Source of the DNA: DATBDE01 sp045805605
Lineage (GTDB): Bacteria > Actinomycetota > Thermoleophilia > Solirubrobacterales > Solirubrobacteraceae
Assembly (NCBI GenBank): GCA_045805605.1
Contig: JBJMKX010000104.1
Location: forward strand, 1 to 11,893
Direction of reading: 5' to 3'
Length of the DNA: 11,893 nucleotides
The notes below the pieces were generated by a model that was not told where the DNA came from, did no database searches, and was given only the letters and a program-made list of their open reading frames with translations. A program made the translations under genes and the position numbers. Numbering within the stretch: position 1 is the first letter of the stretch; every line of letters starts with the position of its first letter. Positions 5,841 through 11,893 of this stretch are shown here, one piece after another.

Positions 5841-6457
5841 ACCCGACTCCCACGATCAACGTCTCGCTGATCATGCGCCTGGCGATCATCGGCGTGGTGG
5901 CCGTGCTCGTGCAGATCACGGCCATCTCGCAGATCTCGCTGCTGGGCGTCAGCGCCGACATCACCCCGCTGATCGTCGCCTCCGTCGGCCTGCTGGCGGG
6001 CTCGGTCCCGGGGGCGATCATGGGCTTCGCCCTGGGGCTGTTCGTCGACATGGCGCTGCTCCAGACGCTCGGCGTCAGCTCGCTGCTGCTCACGGGCGTC
6101 GGCTACGGCGCGGGCCGCCTCCGCGAGGTGCGCGACCCGTCGAACTCGTTCACCCCGGTCGCCGTCGGCGCCGCCGCCACCGTGATCTCGCAGGTCGGCT
6201 TCTCGCTCATCCAGTTCCTGCTCGGCGTCGATGCGCCGGTGTCCCTCCTGCTCCTGCGCGAGATCCTCTTCACGGTCGCGGTCAACACGGTGATCGCGCT
6301 GCCCGTGTACGCGCTCGTGCGCCGCATCGTCGCCCCCGCCCTGCCCGAGGATCCGCGCCGCCGCCGCGCCCGCCGCGCGGCCGTCGCCGGCGGCCTCAGC
6401 CCGCTCTCCCAACCCAACGCCCCGCGCCGCCGGCGCCGCGGCCTGCGCGCCACATGA
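5837..6457 (+). CDS. mreD: Rod shape-determining protein MreD
   Basis: MreD is an integral membrane protein of the elongasome that acts with MreC. The 206-residue frame starts at GTG 5837, overlapping the mreC stop as GTGA; a longer upstream frame exists but would lie within mreC and is not protein-like. The sequence is strongly hydrophobic with about five membrane segments between residues 10 and 170. It includes the family-like GAIMGFALGLFVDMALLQTLG segment in which a small-residue loop precedes LFVD. The C-terminal 40 residues are very Arg-rich (RRRRARRAA, then RRRRRG) and probably cytoplasmic. No Shine-Dalgarno is visible, so translation is likely coupled to mreC. Sequence conservation in this family is low; the call rests on topology, the LFVD segment and operon position. 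Confidence 0.92.
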   Translation: MNPTPTINVSLIMRLAIIGVVAVLVQITAISQISLLGVSADITPLIVASVGLLAGSVPGAIMGFALGLFVDMALLQTLGVSSLLLTGVGYGAGRLREVRDPSNSFTPVAVGAAATVISQVGFSLIQFLLGVDAPVSLLLLREILFTVAVNTVIALPVYALVRRIVAPALPEDPRRRRARRAAVAGGLSPLSQPNAPRRRRRGLRAT

Positions 6458-8331
6458 TCCCCACCCCCGTCGAGGACCGCCGCCCGCCGATCACTCCCCA
6501 GCTCGCCCTGCGGGTGGCGATCCTGGGCGGCGTCGCCCTGACGATCTTCGCCGTGATCTTCCTGCGCCTCTGGTTCCTGCAGGTGTTGTCGGGCAACAAG
6601 TACCTGGCCCAGGCCAACGACAACCGCGTCCGCGACATCACCATCCAGGCGCCGCGCGGCGACGTCGTGGACCGCAACGGCACGGTGCTCGTCGACAACC
6701 GGGTCGGCAACGCGATCCAGATCCAGCCCGACAAGCTTCCCGCGCGCGGGCCCGAGCGCACGGCGCTGTACCGCCGCCTGCGCGAGGTCCTGCACCTGCG
6801 CCCCCGCCGCATCCGCAAGGACATCACCGAGCAGCGCAGGGCGCTGCCCTACGCGAACGTGACGATCAAGAGCGACGCCTCGCAGGCCCAGCTCGCCTTC
6901 ATCCTCGAGCGCCAGAACCTGTTCCCCGGCATCGTGCCCGAGCAGGTCTACCTGCGCCGCTACCCCCACCACGACCTCGCCGCCCAGCTGTTCGGCACCG
7001 TGGGGCAGGTCTCGCCCAAGGAGCTCAAGCTCAACCGCTTCCGCGGCGTGCACCAGGGCACGGTCGTGGGCCAGAGCGGCATCGAGTGGTCCTATGACCG
7101 CTACCTGCGCGGCGAGGAGGGCGCCACGCGCGTGCAGGTCGACGCCCTCGGCCGCCAGAAGGGGCCGCCGCTGCGGACCCGCCAGCCGGTGCAGGGCAAG
7201 CAGCTCAAGCTCTCGCTCGACCTCGACCTCCAGAAGGCCGCGCAGGACGCGATCAAGCAGGTCGGGGGCGGCAAGCCCGGCGGCTTCGTCGCCATGGATC
7301 CGCACAGCGGCGAGGTGCTCGCCGCGGGGTCGGTTCCGTCCTTCGATCCCAACATCTTCTCCAAGCCGGTCAAGCCGTCGACGCTGCGCAAGCTGCAATC
7401 GACCGCCAACGGCGCCCCCCTCTACAACCGTGCCATCGCCGGCCTGTACCCGACCGGGTCGACATTCAAGGTCATCACCAGCGTCGCCGCCCTCCAAACC
7501 GGCACGATCACCCCCGGCTCGGTGATCGACGACTCCGGCTCCGTGAAGATCGGGAACATCGTGTTCAAGAACGCCGGCGGCGCCGCCAACGGGGCCGTGG
7601 CACTGCGCCAGGCGCTGCAGGTCTCCTCGGACGTGTTCTTCTACACGATGGGCGCACGGCTGAACGGCGAGAGCGGCGACCCGCTGCAACGCTACGCGCG
7701 CAAGCTCGGCATCGGCCGGCGCACCGGCATCGACATCCCCGGTGAGTTCAAGGGGCTGCTGCCTACCCCGCAGTGGCGCGATCGGCTGTTCAAGGAGCGC
7801 AAGACCGACCGCCCGTGGACGATCGGCGACAACGTCAACCTCGCGGTCGGCCAGGGCGACCTGCAGGCCACGCCGCTGCAGATGGCGACCGCCTACTCGA
7901 CGGTGATCAACGGCGGCAAGGTGCCGCGCCCGCATGTCGGGCTCGAGGTCGAGGACGCCGCCGGGCGCACGCTGCAGGGGATCGACCCCGGCGCCGCCCG
8001 CCACGTCAACATCTCGCCGGGCAACCGTCAGGCCATCCTCGACGGCCTCCACCTGGCCGCATCGGCGGCCGGGGGCACCTCGGCCGACGTCTTCCGCGGC
8101 TTCCCCCACCCGGTGTACGGCAAGACGGGAACGGCGGAGCGCCCCGGCCAGGAGGACCAGTCCTGGTATGTCTGCTACGTGCCGGACGGCAAGCGGCCCA
8201 TTGTCGTGGCGGTGACGATCGAGCAGGGCGGCTTCGGCGCCGAGGCGGCCGCTCCCGCCGCGCGATTGATTCTTTCCCAGTGGTTCGGGGTCAAGAAGAA
8301 GCTCGTGCGGGGAAGCTCGAGGACGCGATGA
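6454..8331 (+). CDS. mrdA: Penicillin-binding protein 2, peptidoglycan D,D-transpeptidase of the elongasome
   Basis: This class B PBP cross-links new peptidoglycan during side-wall growth as the partner of RodA. The 625 residues contain one N-terminal membrane helix (about 19-42, ending RLWFLQVL), a PBP-dimer/pedestal region (about 60-230, with APRGDVVDRNG and GQSGIEWSYDRYLRG), and a transpeptidase domain. Catalytic motifs are complete: STFK with nucleophile Ser336, SSD at 391-393 (the usual PBP2 form of SxN), and KTGT with Lys557. FVAMDPHSGEVLA and NVNLAVGQGDLQATPLQMA are typical supporting motifs. There are no PASTA repeats, separating it from PBPs of the division type found in some Gram-positives. 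The ATG at 6454 overlaps the mreD stop (ATGA) and the stop overlaps rodA (ATGA). It should be inhibited by beta-lactams. Confidence 0.96.
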   Translation: MIPTPVEDRRPPITPQLALRVAILGGVALTIFAVIFLRLWFLQVLSGNKYLAQANDNRVRDITIQAPRGDVVDRNGTVLVDNRVGNAIQIQPDKLPARGPERTALYRRLREVLHLRPRRIRKDITEQRRALPYANVTIKSDASQAQLAFILERQNLFPGIVPEQVYLRRYPHHDLAAQLFGTVGQVSPKELKLNRFRGVHQGTVVGQSGIEWSYDRYLRGEEGATRVQVDALGRQKGPPLRTRQPVQGKQLKLSLDLDLQKAAQDAIKQVGGGKPGGFVAMDPHSGEVLAAGSVPSFDPNIFSKPVKPSTLRKLQSTANGAPLYNRAIAGLYPTGSTFKVITSVAALQTGTITPGSVIDDSGSVKIGNIVFKNAGGAANGAVALRQALQVSSDVFFYTMGARLNGESGDPLQRYARKLGIGRRTGIDIPGEFKGLLPTPQWRDRLFKERKTDRPWTIGDNVNLAVGQGDLQATPLQMATAYSTVINGGKVPRPHVGLEVEDAAGRTLQGIDPGAARHVNISPGNRQAILDGLHLAASAAGGTSADVFRGFPHPVYGKTGTAERPGQEDQSWYVCYVPDGKRPIVVAVTIEQGGFGAEAAAPAARLILSQWFGVKKKLVRGSSRTR

Positions 8332-9533
8332 GCACTGCCGTCGGCAGCCCGATCACCGACCCGGCCGAGGGCGGGGGCGGGGGGGCACGGCCGGTGCGGG
8401 CGCTGCTGCCGCTCGACCCCACCCTGCTGCTGGCCGTGCTCGGGCTGGTCGCGTGCTCGCTCGTGACCCTGTCGGCCGCCACGCGCGACGACATCCCCGG
8501 CGACCCGAACTACTACGTCTACCGGCAGGCCGGCTTCGCGATCGTCGGACTGATCTTCTGCCTGATCATCAGCCGCTTCGACTACTCGCGGCTGCGCGAG
8601 CTGAAGTATGGCCTCTACGGGTTCATGATCGGCTCGATCCTGCTGGTGCTGGCACTCGGCGGGGCGACGCGCGGGTCCAAGCGCTGGATCGACTTCCCGT
8701 TCTTCCGCTTCCAGCCCTCCGAGCTGGGCAAGCTGCTGCTCATCCTGGCGATCGGCGCGTTCGTGGTCGACCGCATCCGGCGCCTGCCGGAACGCGACAC
8801 GACCGCGCGCGTGATGCTGATGGCGCTGGTGCCGGCGATGCTGGTGATCGTCCAGCCTGACCTGGGCTCGGGCATCGTCTACGTCGTCATCGCGCTGGCG
8901 ATCTTGTTCGTGGCGGGCACGAACTGGAAGCACTTCGCGGCGCTGTTCGCGCTGTTTGCCGTGTCGCTGTCGCTGGTCGTGGTGGTCGCGCCGGCGGTCG
9001 GCGTCCACGTGCTCAAGCCCTACCAGGTCGACCGCCTCACCGCGTTCCTCAACCCGTCCGACAATCCCGCCGATCAGGGTTACCAGCAGAACCAGTCGCG
9101 GATCGCGATCGGGTCGGGCCAGAAGTCGGGCCGACCCCATCCCACCCAGACCACGTTGAACTTCCTCCCCGAGCACCACACCGACTTCATCTTCGCCGTG
9201 GTCGGCGAGCGCTACGGCTTCGCCGGCGCGGCACTGGTGCTCTCGCTCTACGCGCTGCTCGTCTGGCGCGGATTGCGAATACTCACCATGGCCAAGAACC
9301 TCTACGGAGCGCTGATCGCCGGAGGCATCGTGGCCATGTTCCTCTGGCAGGTGTTCGTCAACGTGGGCATGACCATCGGGATCATGCCCATCACCGGCGT
9401 CCCCCTGCCGCTGATGTCCTACGGCGGCTCGTCGGTCCTCGTGACCTTCCTCGCCGTCGGGATCCTGCAGTCCATCTACGTCCAGGGCCGCCGCGCCGCC
9501 AAGGGCCGCGGCCGCGCCCTCGCGTTCGGATGA
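8328..9533 (+). CDS. rodA: Peptidoglycan glycosyltransferase RodA (SEDS family)
   Basis: RodA polymerises lipid II into glycan strands in the membrane. The 401 residues carry about ten membrane segments and the SEDS signatures GSKRWIDF (Trp120), FQPSELGKL, QPDLGSG (Asp178), LPEHHTDFIFAVVGE (Asp286, matching the essential aspartate of the family) and NVGMTIGIMPITGVPLPLMSYGGSS. ATG 8328 overlaps the mrdA stop (ATGA), with GAGGA at 8319-8323. The position next to PBP2 and MreBCD supports RodA over FtsW. Two oddities are visible: a glycine-only stretch in the cytoplasmic N-terminus encoded by G-runs, and the loop before LNFLPE, which reads GSGQKSGRPHPTQ where relatives usually have a Gly-rich GKG-type loop about two residues longer. 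The active-site residues look intact. Confidence 0.95.
   Translation: MSTAVGSPITDPAEGGGGGARPVRALLPLDPTLLLAVLGLVACSLVTLSAATRDDIPGDPNYYVYRQAGFAIVGLIFCLIISRFDYSRLRELKYGLYGFMIGSILLVLALGGATRGSKRWIDFPFFRFQPSELGKLLLILAIGAFVVDRIRRLPERDTTARVMLMALVPAMLVIVQPDLGSGIVYVVIALAILFVAGTNWKHFAALFALFAVSLSLVVVVAPAVGVHVLKPYQVDRLTAFLNPSDNPADQGYQQNQSRIAIGSGQKSGRPHPTQTTLNFLPEHHTDFIFAVVGERYGFAGAALVLSLYALLVWRGLRILTMAKNLYGALIAGGIVAMFLWQVFVNVGMTIGIMPITGVPLPLMSYGGSSVLVTFLAVGILQSIYVQGRRAAKGRGRALAFG
8369..8385 (+). other. G-quadruplex-like G-runs at the start of rodA
   Basis: GGG (8369-8371), five G (8373-8377) and seven G (8379-8385) are separated by single C bases, so four tracts of three G with one-base loops can be formed on the coding strand. 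They begin 42 nt into rodA and encode consecutive glycines. A 7-G run is also a slippage-prone tract. The fold is inferred from the pattern only. Confidence 0.4.
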
Positions 9534-9550
9534 CGCCGGATACGCAAACA

Positions 9551-9591
9551 CGCGAGCGAGACGCGCGCCAGAGGCGCGCGCTCAGCTCGCG
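9551..9591 (+). promoter_or_regulatory. Long GC hairpin between rodA and rng
   Basis: CGCGAGC (9551-9557) pairs with GCTCGCG (9585-9591), GAG (9558-9560) with CTC (9581-9583), and CGCGCGCC (9562-9569) with GGCGCGCG (9573-9580) around an AGA loop. That makes 18 base pairs interrupted only by opposed unpaired A9561 and A9584. It ends 20 nt before the rng ATG and has no T-run, so it may be a non-canonical terminator for the mre operon, a processing site, or a leader element for RNase E/G. The remaining gap sequence holds GAAGGG (9598-9603 region), a likely ribosome binding site. Confidence 0.5.
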
Positions 9592-9611
9592 CTCTATGAA
9601 GGGAACTTCCA

Positions 9612-11471
9612 ATGAGAAAGCAAGTGCTGGTCGGCGTGGACCACGGGGAAACCCGGGTCGCGCTGCTCGAGGCGACCGGGAAGCCGGGCGCCAGCAGAAG
9701 CTCGCGCGGTAGGCGCAAGCCGCAGAACCCCGCCGCCGGCTACCACGTGGCGGAGCTGTACATCGAGCGCCGCGGAGCGCGCTCGATCGTAGGCCATATC
9801 GACAAGGGCCGGGTCGACAACGTCCTGCCCGGGCGGGAGGCCGCCTTCGTCGACATCGGCCTCGAGAAGAATGGCTTTCTGCACGTCGACGAGATCGTGC
9901 TGCCGGGGGTCGACGTCCCGCGCCGCGGCCGCGGCGGGCGCTCGATCACCGACCTGCTCAAGCCCGGCCAGGAGGTCGTGGTGCAGGTGGTCAAGGACCC
10001 CCTGAAGACCAAGGGCGCGCGCCTGACCATGGAGCTGACGATCGCCGGGCGCTACCTCGTGTTCGCGCCCAGCGGCGAGGGGATCGGGGTGTCGAGGCGC
10101 CTCGACGACACCGAGCGCGACCGCCTGCGCAAGCAGGTCAAGGGGCTGGACCTGAGGGGCGGCGGGGTCATCGTGAGAACCGCCGCCGCGGGCGCGACCC
10201 GGAAGGACTTCGAGCGCGAGCTCCTCTACCTCGACAAGCTCCACGAGGTCATGCGCAAGCGGGTCGATGAGTCGCCCGCTCCGTCGATGGTCTTCCAGGA
10301 GGCCGACTTGTCGGTCCGCGTCGTGCGCGACATTGCCTCCGACACCTTCGAGCGGGCGATCGTCGACGACGCCAAGCAGCACCACCGGCTGGTGTCGTTC
10401 TTCAGCCGCCTGGCGCCCGAGCTCGTCGAGCGGGTCGAGCTCTACGACGAGGACGACAAGCCGCTGTTCGAGCGCTACGGAGTCGAGAAAGTCATCGACG
10501 GCGTCCTCTCGCGCCGGATCGAGCTGCCCAGCGGCGGCTATTTGATGATCGACTACGCCGAGGCGCTGACCGTCATCGACGTCAACACCGGCTCGTTCAC
10601 CGGCAAGGGGCGCGCCGCGCGCCTCGAGGACACCATCACCAAGACGAACCTGGAGGCGGCCGAGGAGGTCGTGCGCCAGCTGCGGCTACGCGACATCGGC
10701 GGGATCATCGTCATCGACTTCATCGACATGGCACGGGCCCGCAACCGTGACGCAGTGCTCAAGACGCTGCGCAAGGCGCTCGACGAGGACCGGACGAAGA
10801 CCTACACCGCGGAGATCTCGCCGCTCGGGCTGGTCGAGATGACGCGCCAGAACGTCACCGACGGCGTGCGCGAGATCATGACCCGGCCGTGCCCGACCTG
10901 CGACGGCGAGGGCGTGATCAAATCCGAGGAGACGATCGCGATCGACCTCGAGCGCAAGCTGGTCGAGCTCGCCAAGGAGCGCCCGCAGCCTGACGCGTTC
11001 CTGGTCCAGGTCAATCCGCGCGTCTCGGGCGAGCTGACCGGAAACGGCGGCCGCGTGCTCCGCACGCTGGAGGAGGAGACCGGCAAGCGGTTCCACTTCG
11101 AAGGCTCCGAGGGCCTGCCGCTCGACCACTTCGACGTCCTCATGGAGGGCTCGGTGGAGGATGTCGAAGAGCGAGCGCTGCCGTTCTCGCGCGGCGACGA
11201 GGTGCTGGTGCACATCGTGGAGCCGCACATGTACGCCGTCGACGACGCCGTCGCCAAGATCGACGGCTACATCATCTCGGTGGCCGGCGGCGGCGCCCAC
11301 GTGGGCGAGAAGCGGCTGGTGCGCATCGAGGAGGTCGGCCGTACGGCCGCCAACGCCGTGCTGGTGGACGACGGGAAGGGCGAGGAGCAGCCTCTACAAT
11401 CGTCCTCCTCCCGGCGCCGCGGCCGCAGAGGCGGACGGCGCCGGTCCCGCGCAACGGCCGAATCCTCATGA
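9612..11471 (+). CDS. rng: Ribonuclease E/G with TRAM-like C-terminal domain
   Basis: This endoribonuclease family cleaves single-stranded AU-rich RNA and matures rRNA. The 619 residues begin RKQVLVGVDHGETRVALLE, then a basic insertion (about 23-43), then an S1-like domain (about 55-145, GHIDKGRVDNVLPGREAAFVDIG). The catalytic DNase I-like region has metal ligands Asp323 (VIDVNTGSF) and Asp369 (IIVIDFIDM). The zinc-link CPTC (Cys427, Cys430) is followed by GEG. After the usual small domain, residues about 526-588 form a TRAM-like beta domain (RGDEVLVHIVEP, IDGYIISVAGGGAHVGEKRLVRIEEV), then an Arg-rich tail. ATG 9612 has GAAGGG about 8 nt upstream. The stop overlaps rplU (ATGA), the same rng/rne-rplU-rpmA order as in other actinobacteria. 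The length lacks the long RNase E scaffold, so rng is preferred over rne. Confidence 0.94.
   Translation: MRKQVLVGVDHGETRVALLEATGKPGASRSSRGRRKPQNPAAGYHVAELYIERRGARSIVGHIDKGRVDNVLPGREAAFVDIGLEKNGFLHVDEIVLPGVDVPRRGRGGRSITDLLKPGQEVVVQVVKDPLKTKGARLTMELTIAGRYLVFAPSGEGIGVSRRLDDTERDRLRKQVKGLDLRGGGVIVRTAAAGATRKDFERELLYLDKLHEVMRKRVDESPAPSMVFQEADLSVRVVRDIASDTFERAIVDDAKQHHRLVSFFSRLAPELVERVELYDEDDKPLFERYGVEKVIDGVLSRRIELPSGGYLMIDYAEALTVIDVNTGSFTGKGRAARLEDTITKTNLEAAEEVVRQLRLRDIGGIIVIDFIDMARARNRDAVLKTLRKALDEDRTKTYTAEISPLGLVEMTRQNVTDGVREIMTRPCPTCDGEGVIKSEETIAIDLERKLVELAKERPQPDAFLVQVNPRVSGELTGNGGRVLRTLEEETGKRFHFEGSEGLPLDHFDVLMEGSVEDVEERALPFSRGDEVLVHIVEPHMYAVDDAVAKIDGYIISVAGGGAHVGEKRLVRIEEVGRTAANAVLVDDGKGEEQPLQSSSSRRRGRRGGRRRSRATAESS
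11395..11400 (+). promoter_or_regulatory. Candidate internal -10 element (TACAAT) for rplU-rpmA
   Basis: TACAAT differs from TATAAT at one base and stands out in this GC-rich sequence, inside the 3' end of rng. The expected start is about 11407, giving a leader near 61 nt before rplU. No good -35 is seen at 16-18 nt. It would let the ribosomal genes be expressed apart from the nuclease gene. Confidence 0.4.
11411..11444 (+). promoter_or_regulatory. Hairpin in the rng 3' end, possible rplU leader structure
   Basis: CCGGCGCC (11411-11418) pairs perfectly with GGCGCCGG (11437-11444). Inside, CCGC (11423-11426) pairs with GCGG (11431-11434) around AGAG. The structure lies 23 nt before the rplU ATG and a few bases after the start predicted from TACAAT. 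It also encodes part of the Arg-rich RNase tail, so codon composition alone may explain some of it. Autogenous control by L21 is known in Firmicutes through a different leader; here it is only a suggestion. Confidence 0.35.
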
Positions 11472-11839
11472 GCTACGCGATCGTCAAGACCGGCGGCAAG
11501 CAGTACCGCGTGCAGGAGGGACAGTCCCTCCTCGTCGAGCGCCTGCCCGCCGACGAGGGGGCGAAGGTCTCGCTCGAGCCGCTCATGTACCGCGGCGACA
11601 AGGATTCAGACCTCGAGCTCGAGGATCTCAAGCGGGTCAAGGTCGAGGCCCAGGTCGTCCGCCACGAGCGGGGGCCGAGGCTGCGGGTGGTGAAGTTCAA
11701 GCCCAAGAAGCGGGCCAAGAAGCGCACCGGGCATCGCCAGGAGCTCACCCGCATCGAGGTGACGGCGGTCAAGCTGCAGGCCAAGCGCAGCCGCGCGGCG
11801 GCCGAGAAGAAGGAGGAGGGGACCGAGGATGGCGCATAA
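11468..11839 (+). CDS. rplU: 50S ribosomal protein L21
   Basis: L21 binds 23S rRNA in the large subunit. The sequence begins SYAIVKTGGKQYRVQEGQ, the family signature, and ends its conserved part with KFKPKKRAKKRTGHRQELT, the basic loop and strand that contact rRNA. At 123 residues it is about 20 longer than the common 103, due to a Lys/Glu/Ala-rich tail (AKRSRAAAEKKEEG). ATG 11468 overlaps the rng stop (ATGA) and no Shine-Dalgarno is visible, so coupling to rng translation or a non-SD start is likely. Its own tail DNA contains the strong ribosome binding site of rpmA, which overlaps it by 11 nt. Confidence 0.97.
   Translation: MSYAIVKTGGKQYRVQEGQSLLVERLPADEGAKVSLEPLMYRGDKDSDLELEDLKRVKVEAQVVRHERGPRLRVVKFKPKKRAKKRTGHRQELTRIEVTAVKLQAKRSRAAAEKKEEGTEDGA
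11810..11820 (+). promoter_or_regulatory. Strong ribosome binding site of rpmA inside rplU
   Basis: AAGGAGGAGGG (11810-11820) ends 8 nt before the rpmA ATG at 11829 and matches the anti-Shine-Dalgarno very well. It fixes the rpmA start within the last codons of rplU and contributes the EKKEEG residues of the L21 tail. Confidence 0.8.
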
Positions 11840-11893
11840 GAAGGGACTCGGCTCGAGCCGCAACGGGCGCGACTCCAACGCCAAGCGCCTGGG
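11829..11893 (+). CDS. rpmA: 50S ribosomal protein L27, N-terminal part (3' end outside window)
   Basis: L27 lies at the peptidyl-transferase centre of the large subunit. Only 21 complete codons are present. They read AHKKGLGSSRNGRDSNAKRLG after the Met, which is the diagnostic start of L27 (AHKKG-GS-NGRDS--KRLG). The N-terminus is of the direct type, lacking the cleaved leader seen in Firmicutes L27. The ATG overlaps the end of rplU by 11 nt in another frame and follows a strong ribosome binding site. rplU-rpmA pairing is nearly universal, and obg would be expected next. Confidence 0.95.
   Translation, partial: MAHKKGLGSSRNGRDSNAKRL

Noticed and set aside
6103..8109. Very long open frame (668 codons) on the - strand opposite mreD and mrdA
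   Set aside because: It is antisense to clearly identified MreD and PBP2, its translation is Arg/Ala/Glu/Asp-rich low-complexity without any family motif, and such frames are a normal by-product of high-GC coding DNA.
8175..9551. Long open frame (458 codons) on the - strand opposite rodA
   Set aside because: Same situation: His/Gln/Asp/Arg-rich composition typical of an antisense frame, no domain, and rodA is certain.
9596..9712. 38-codon frame starting at ATG 9596, overlapping the rng start, as a possible upstream ORF
   Set aside because: The peptide is Arg/Gly/Ala-rich and out of frame with rng, with no ribosome binding site since the hairpin ends just before it. It most likely reflects the rng coding sequence read in another frame.
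11404..11411. CCTCCTCC, an anti-Shine-Dalgarno-like stretch that could sequester a ribosome binding site
   Set aside because: It codes for consecutive serines and an Arg, and rplU has no Shine-Dalgarno nearby to be masked, so there is no clear partner.
1..11893. CRISPR array, transposon ends, tRNA or rRNA genes, toxin-antitoxin or phage-defence genes
   Set aside because: No regularly spaced repeats, transposase motifs, tRNA-like folds or defence domains were seen on either strand; all large coding regions belong to conserved housekeeping families.

Overview
This is a GC-rich chromosomal housekeeping segment with every gene on the + strand. Gene content and order (valS-folC-small membrane genes-ndk-maf-mreB-mreC-mreD-mrdA-rodA-rng-rplU-rpmA) match the conserved valS/folC/ndk ... 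rne/rplU/rpmA neighbourhood of Actinobacteria. The high GC, the GTG/ATG starts fused to stop codons, TANNNT promoter hexamers close to start codons, and the Arg/Ala-rich tails point to an actinobacterium, most plausibly of the Thermoleophilia/Solirubrobacterales type. That placement is from memory of gene order and protein style, not from a database search.

Layout. (1) 1-1909: the 3' end of valS, complete folC, and a 38-codon membrane microprotein gene, joined by 4-nt GTGA overlaps. (2) 1936-2900: a two-helix membrane protein with two zinc ribbons, then ndk. (3) 2959-3730: a very short AHSA1/SRPBCC reading frame that seems to have lost its middle, then maf, separated by one base. (4) 3708-3862: the control region of the rod-shape operon, holding several palindromes whose centres are 10 or 20 bp apart, a TAGACT -10 candidate and a leader that can fold two ways. 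(5) 3863-9533: mreB-mreC-mreD-mrdA-rodA, a complete elongasome operon with 4-nt overlaps at three of its four junctions. (6) 9534-9611: a 78-nt gap containing an 18-bp imperfect hairpin. (7) 9612-11893: RNase E/G with a TRAM-like C-terminal domain, then rplU and the start of rpmA, with a possible internal promoter and leader hairpin for the ribosomal genes inside the 3' end of rng.

How it works together. MreB filaments with MreC and MreD position the RodA glycosyltransferase and the PBP2 transpeptidase for lateral-wall synthesis. Ndk and Maf act in nucleotide supply and clean-up, FolC in folate polyglutamylation, and ValS, L21 and L27 in translation. RNase E/G is the mRNA/rRNA processing enzyme. 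No mobile element, CRISPR array, defence system, tRNA or rRNA gene is visible. The genes are ordinary; the parts worth a second look are the non-coding structures, the small membrane proteins and the shortened SRPBCC frame. No stretch over 300 bases lacks a gene; the longest gap is 132 nt, before mreB.
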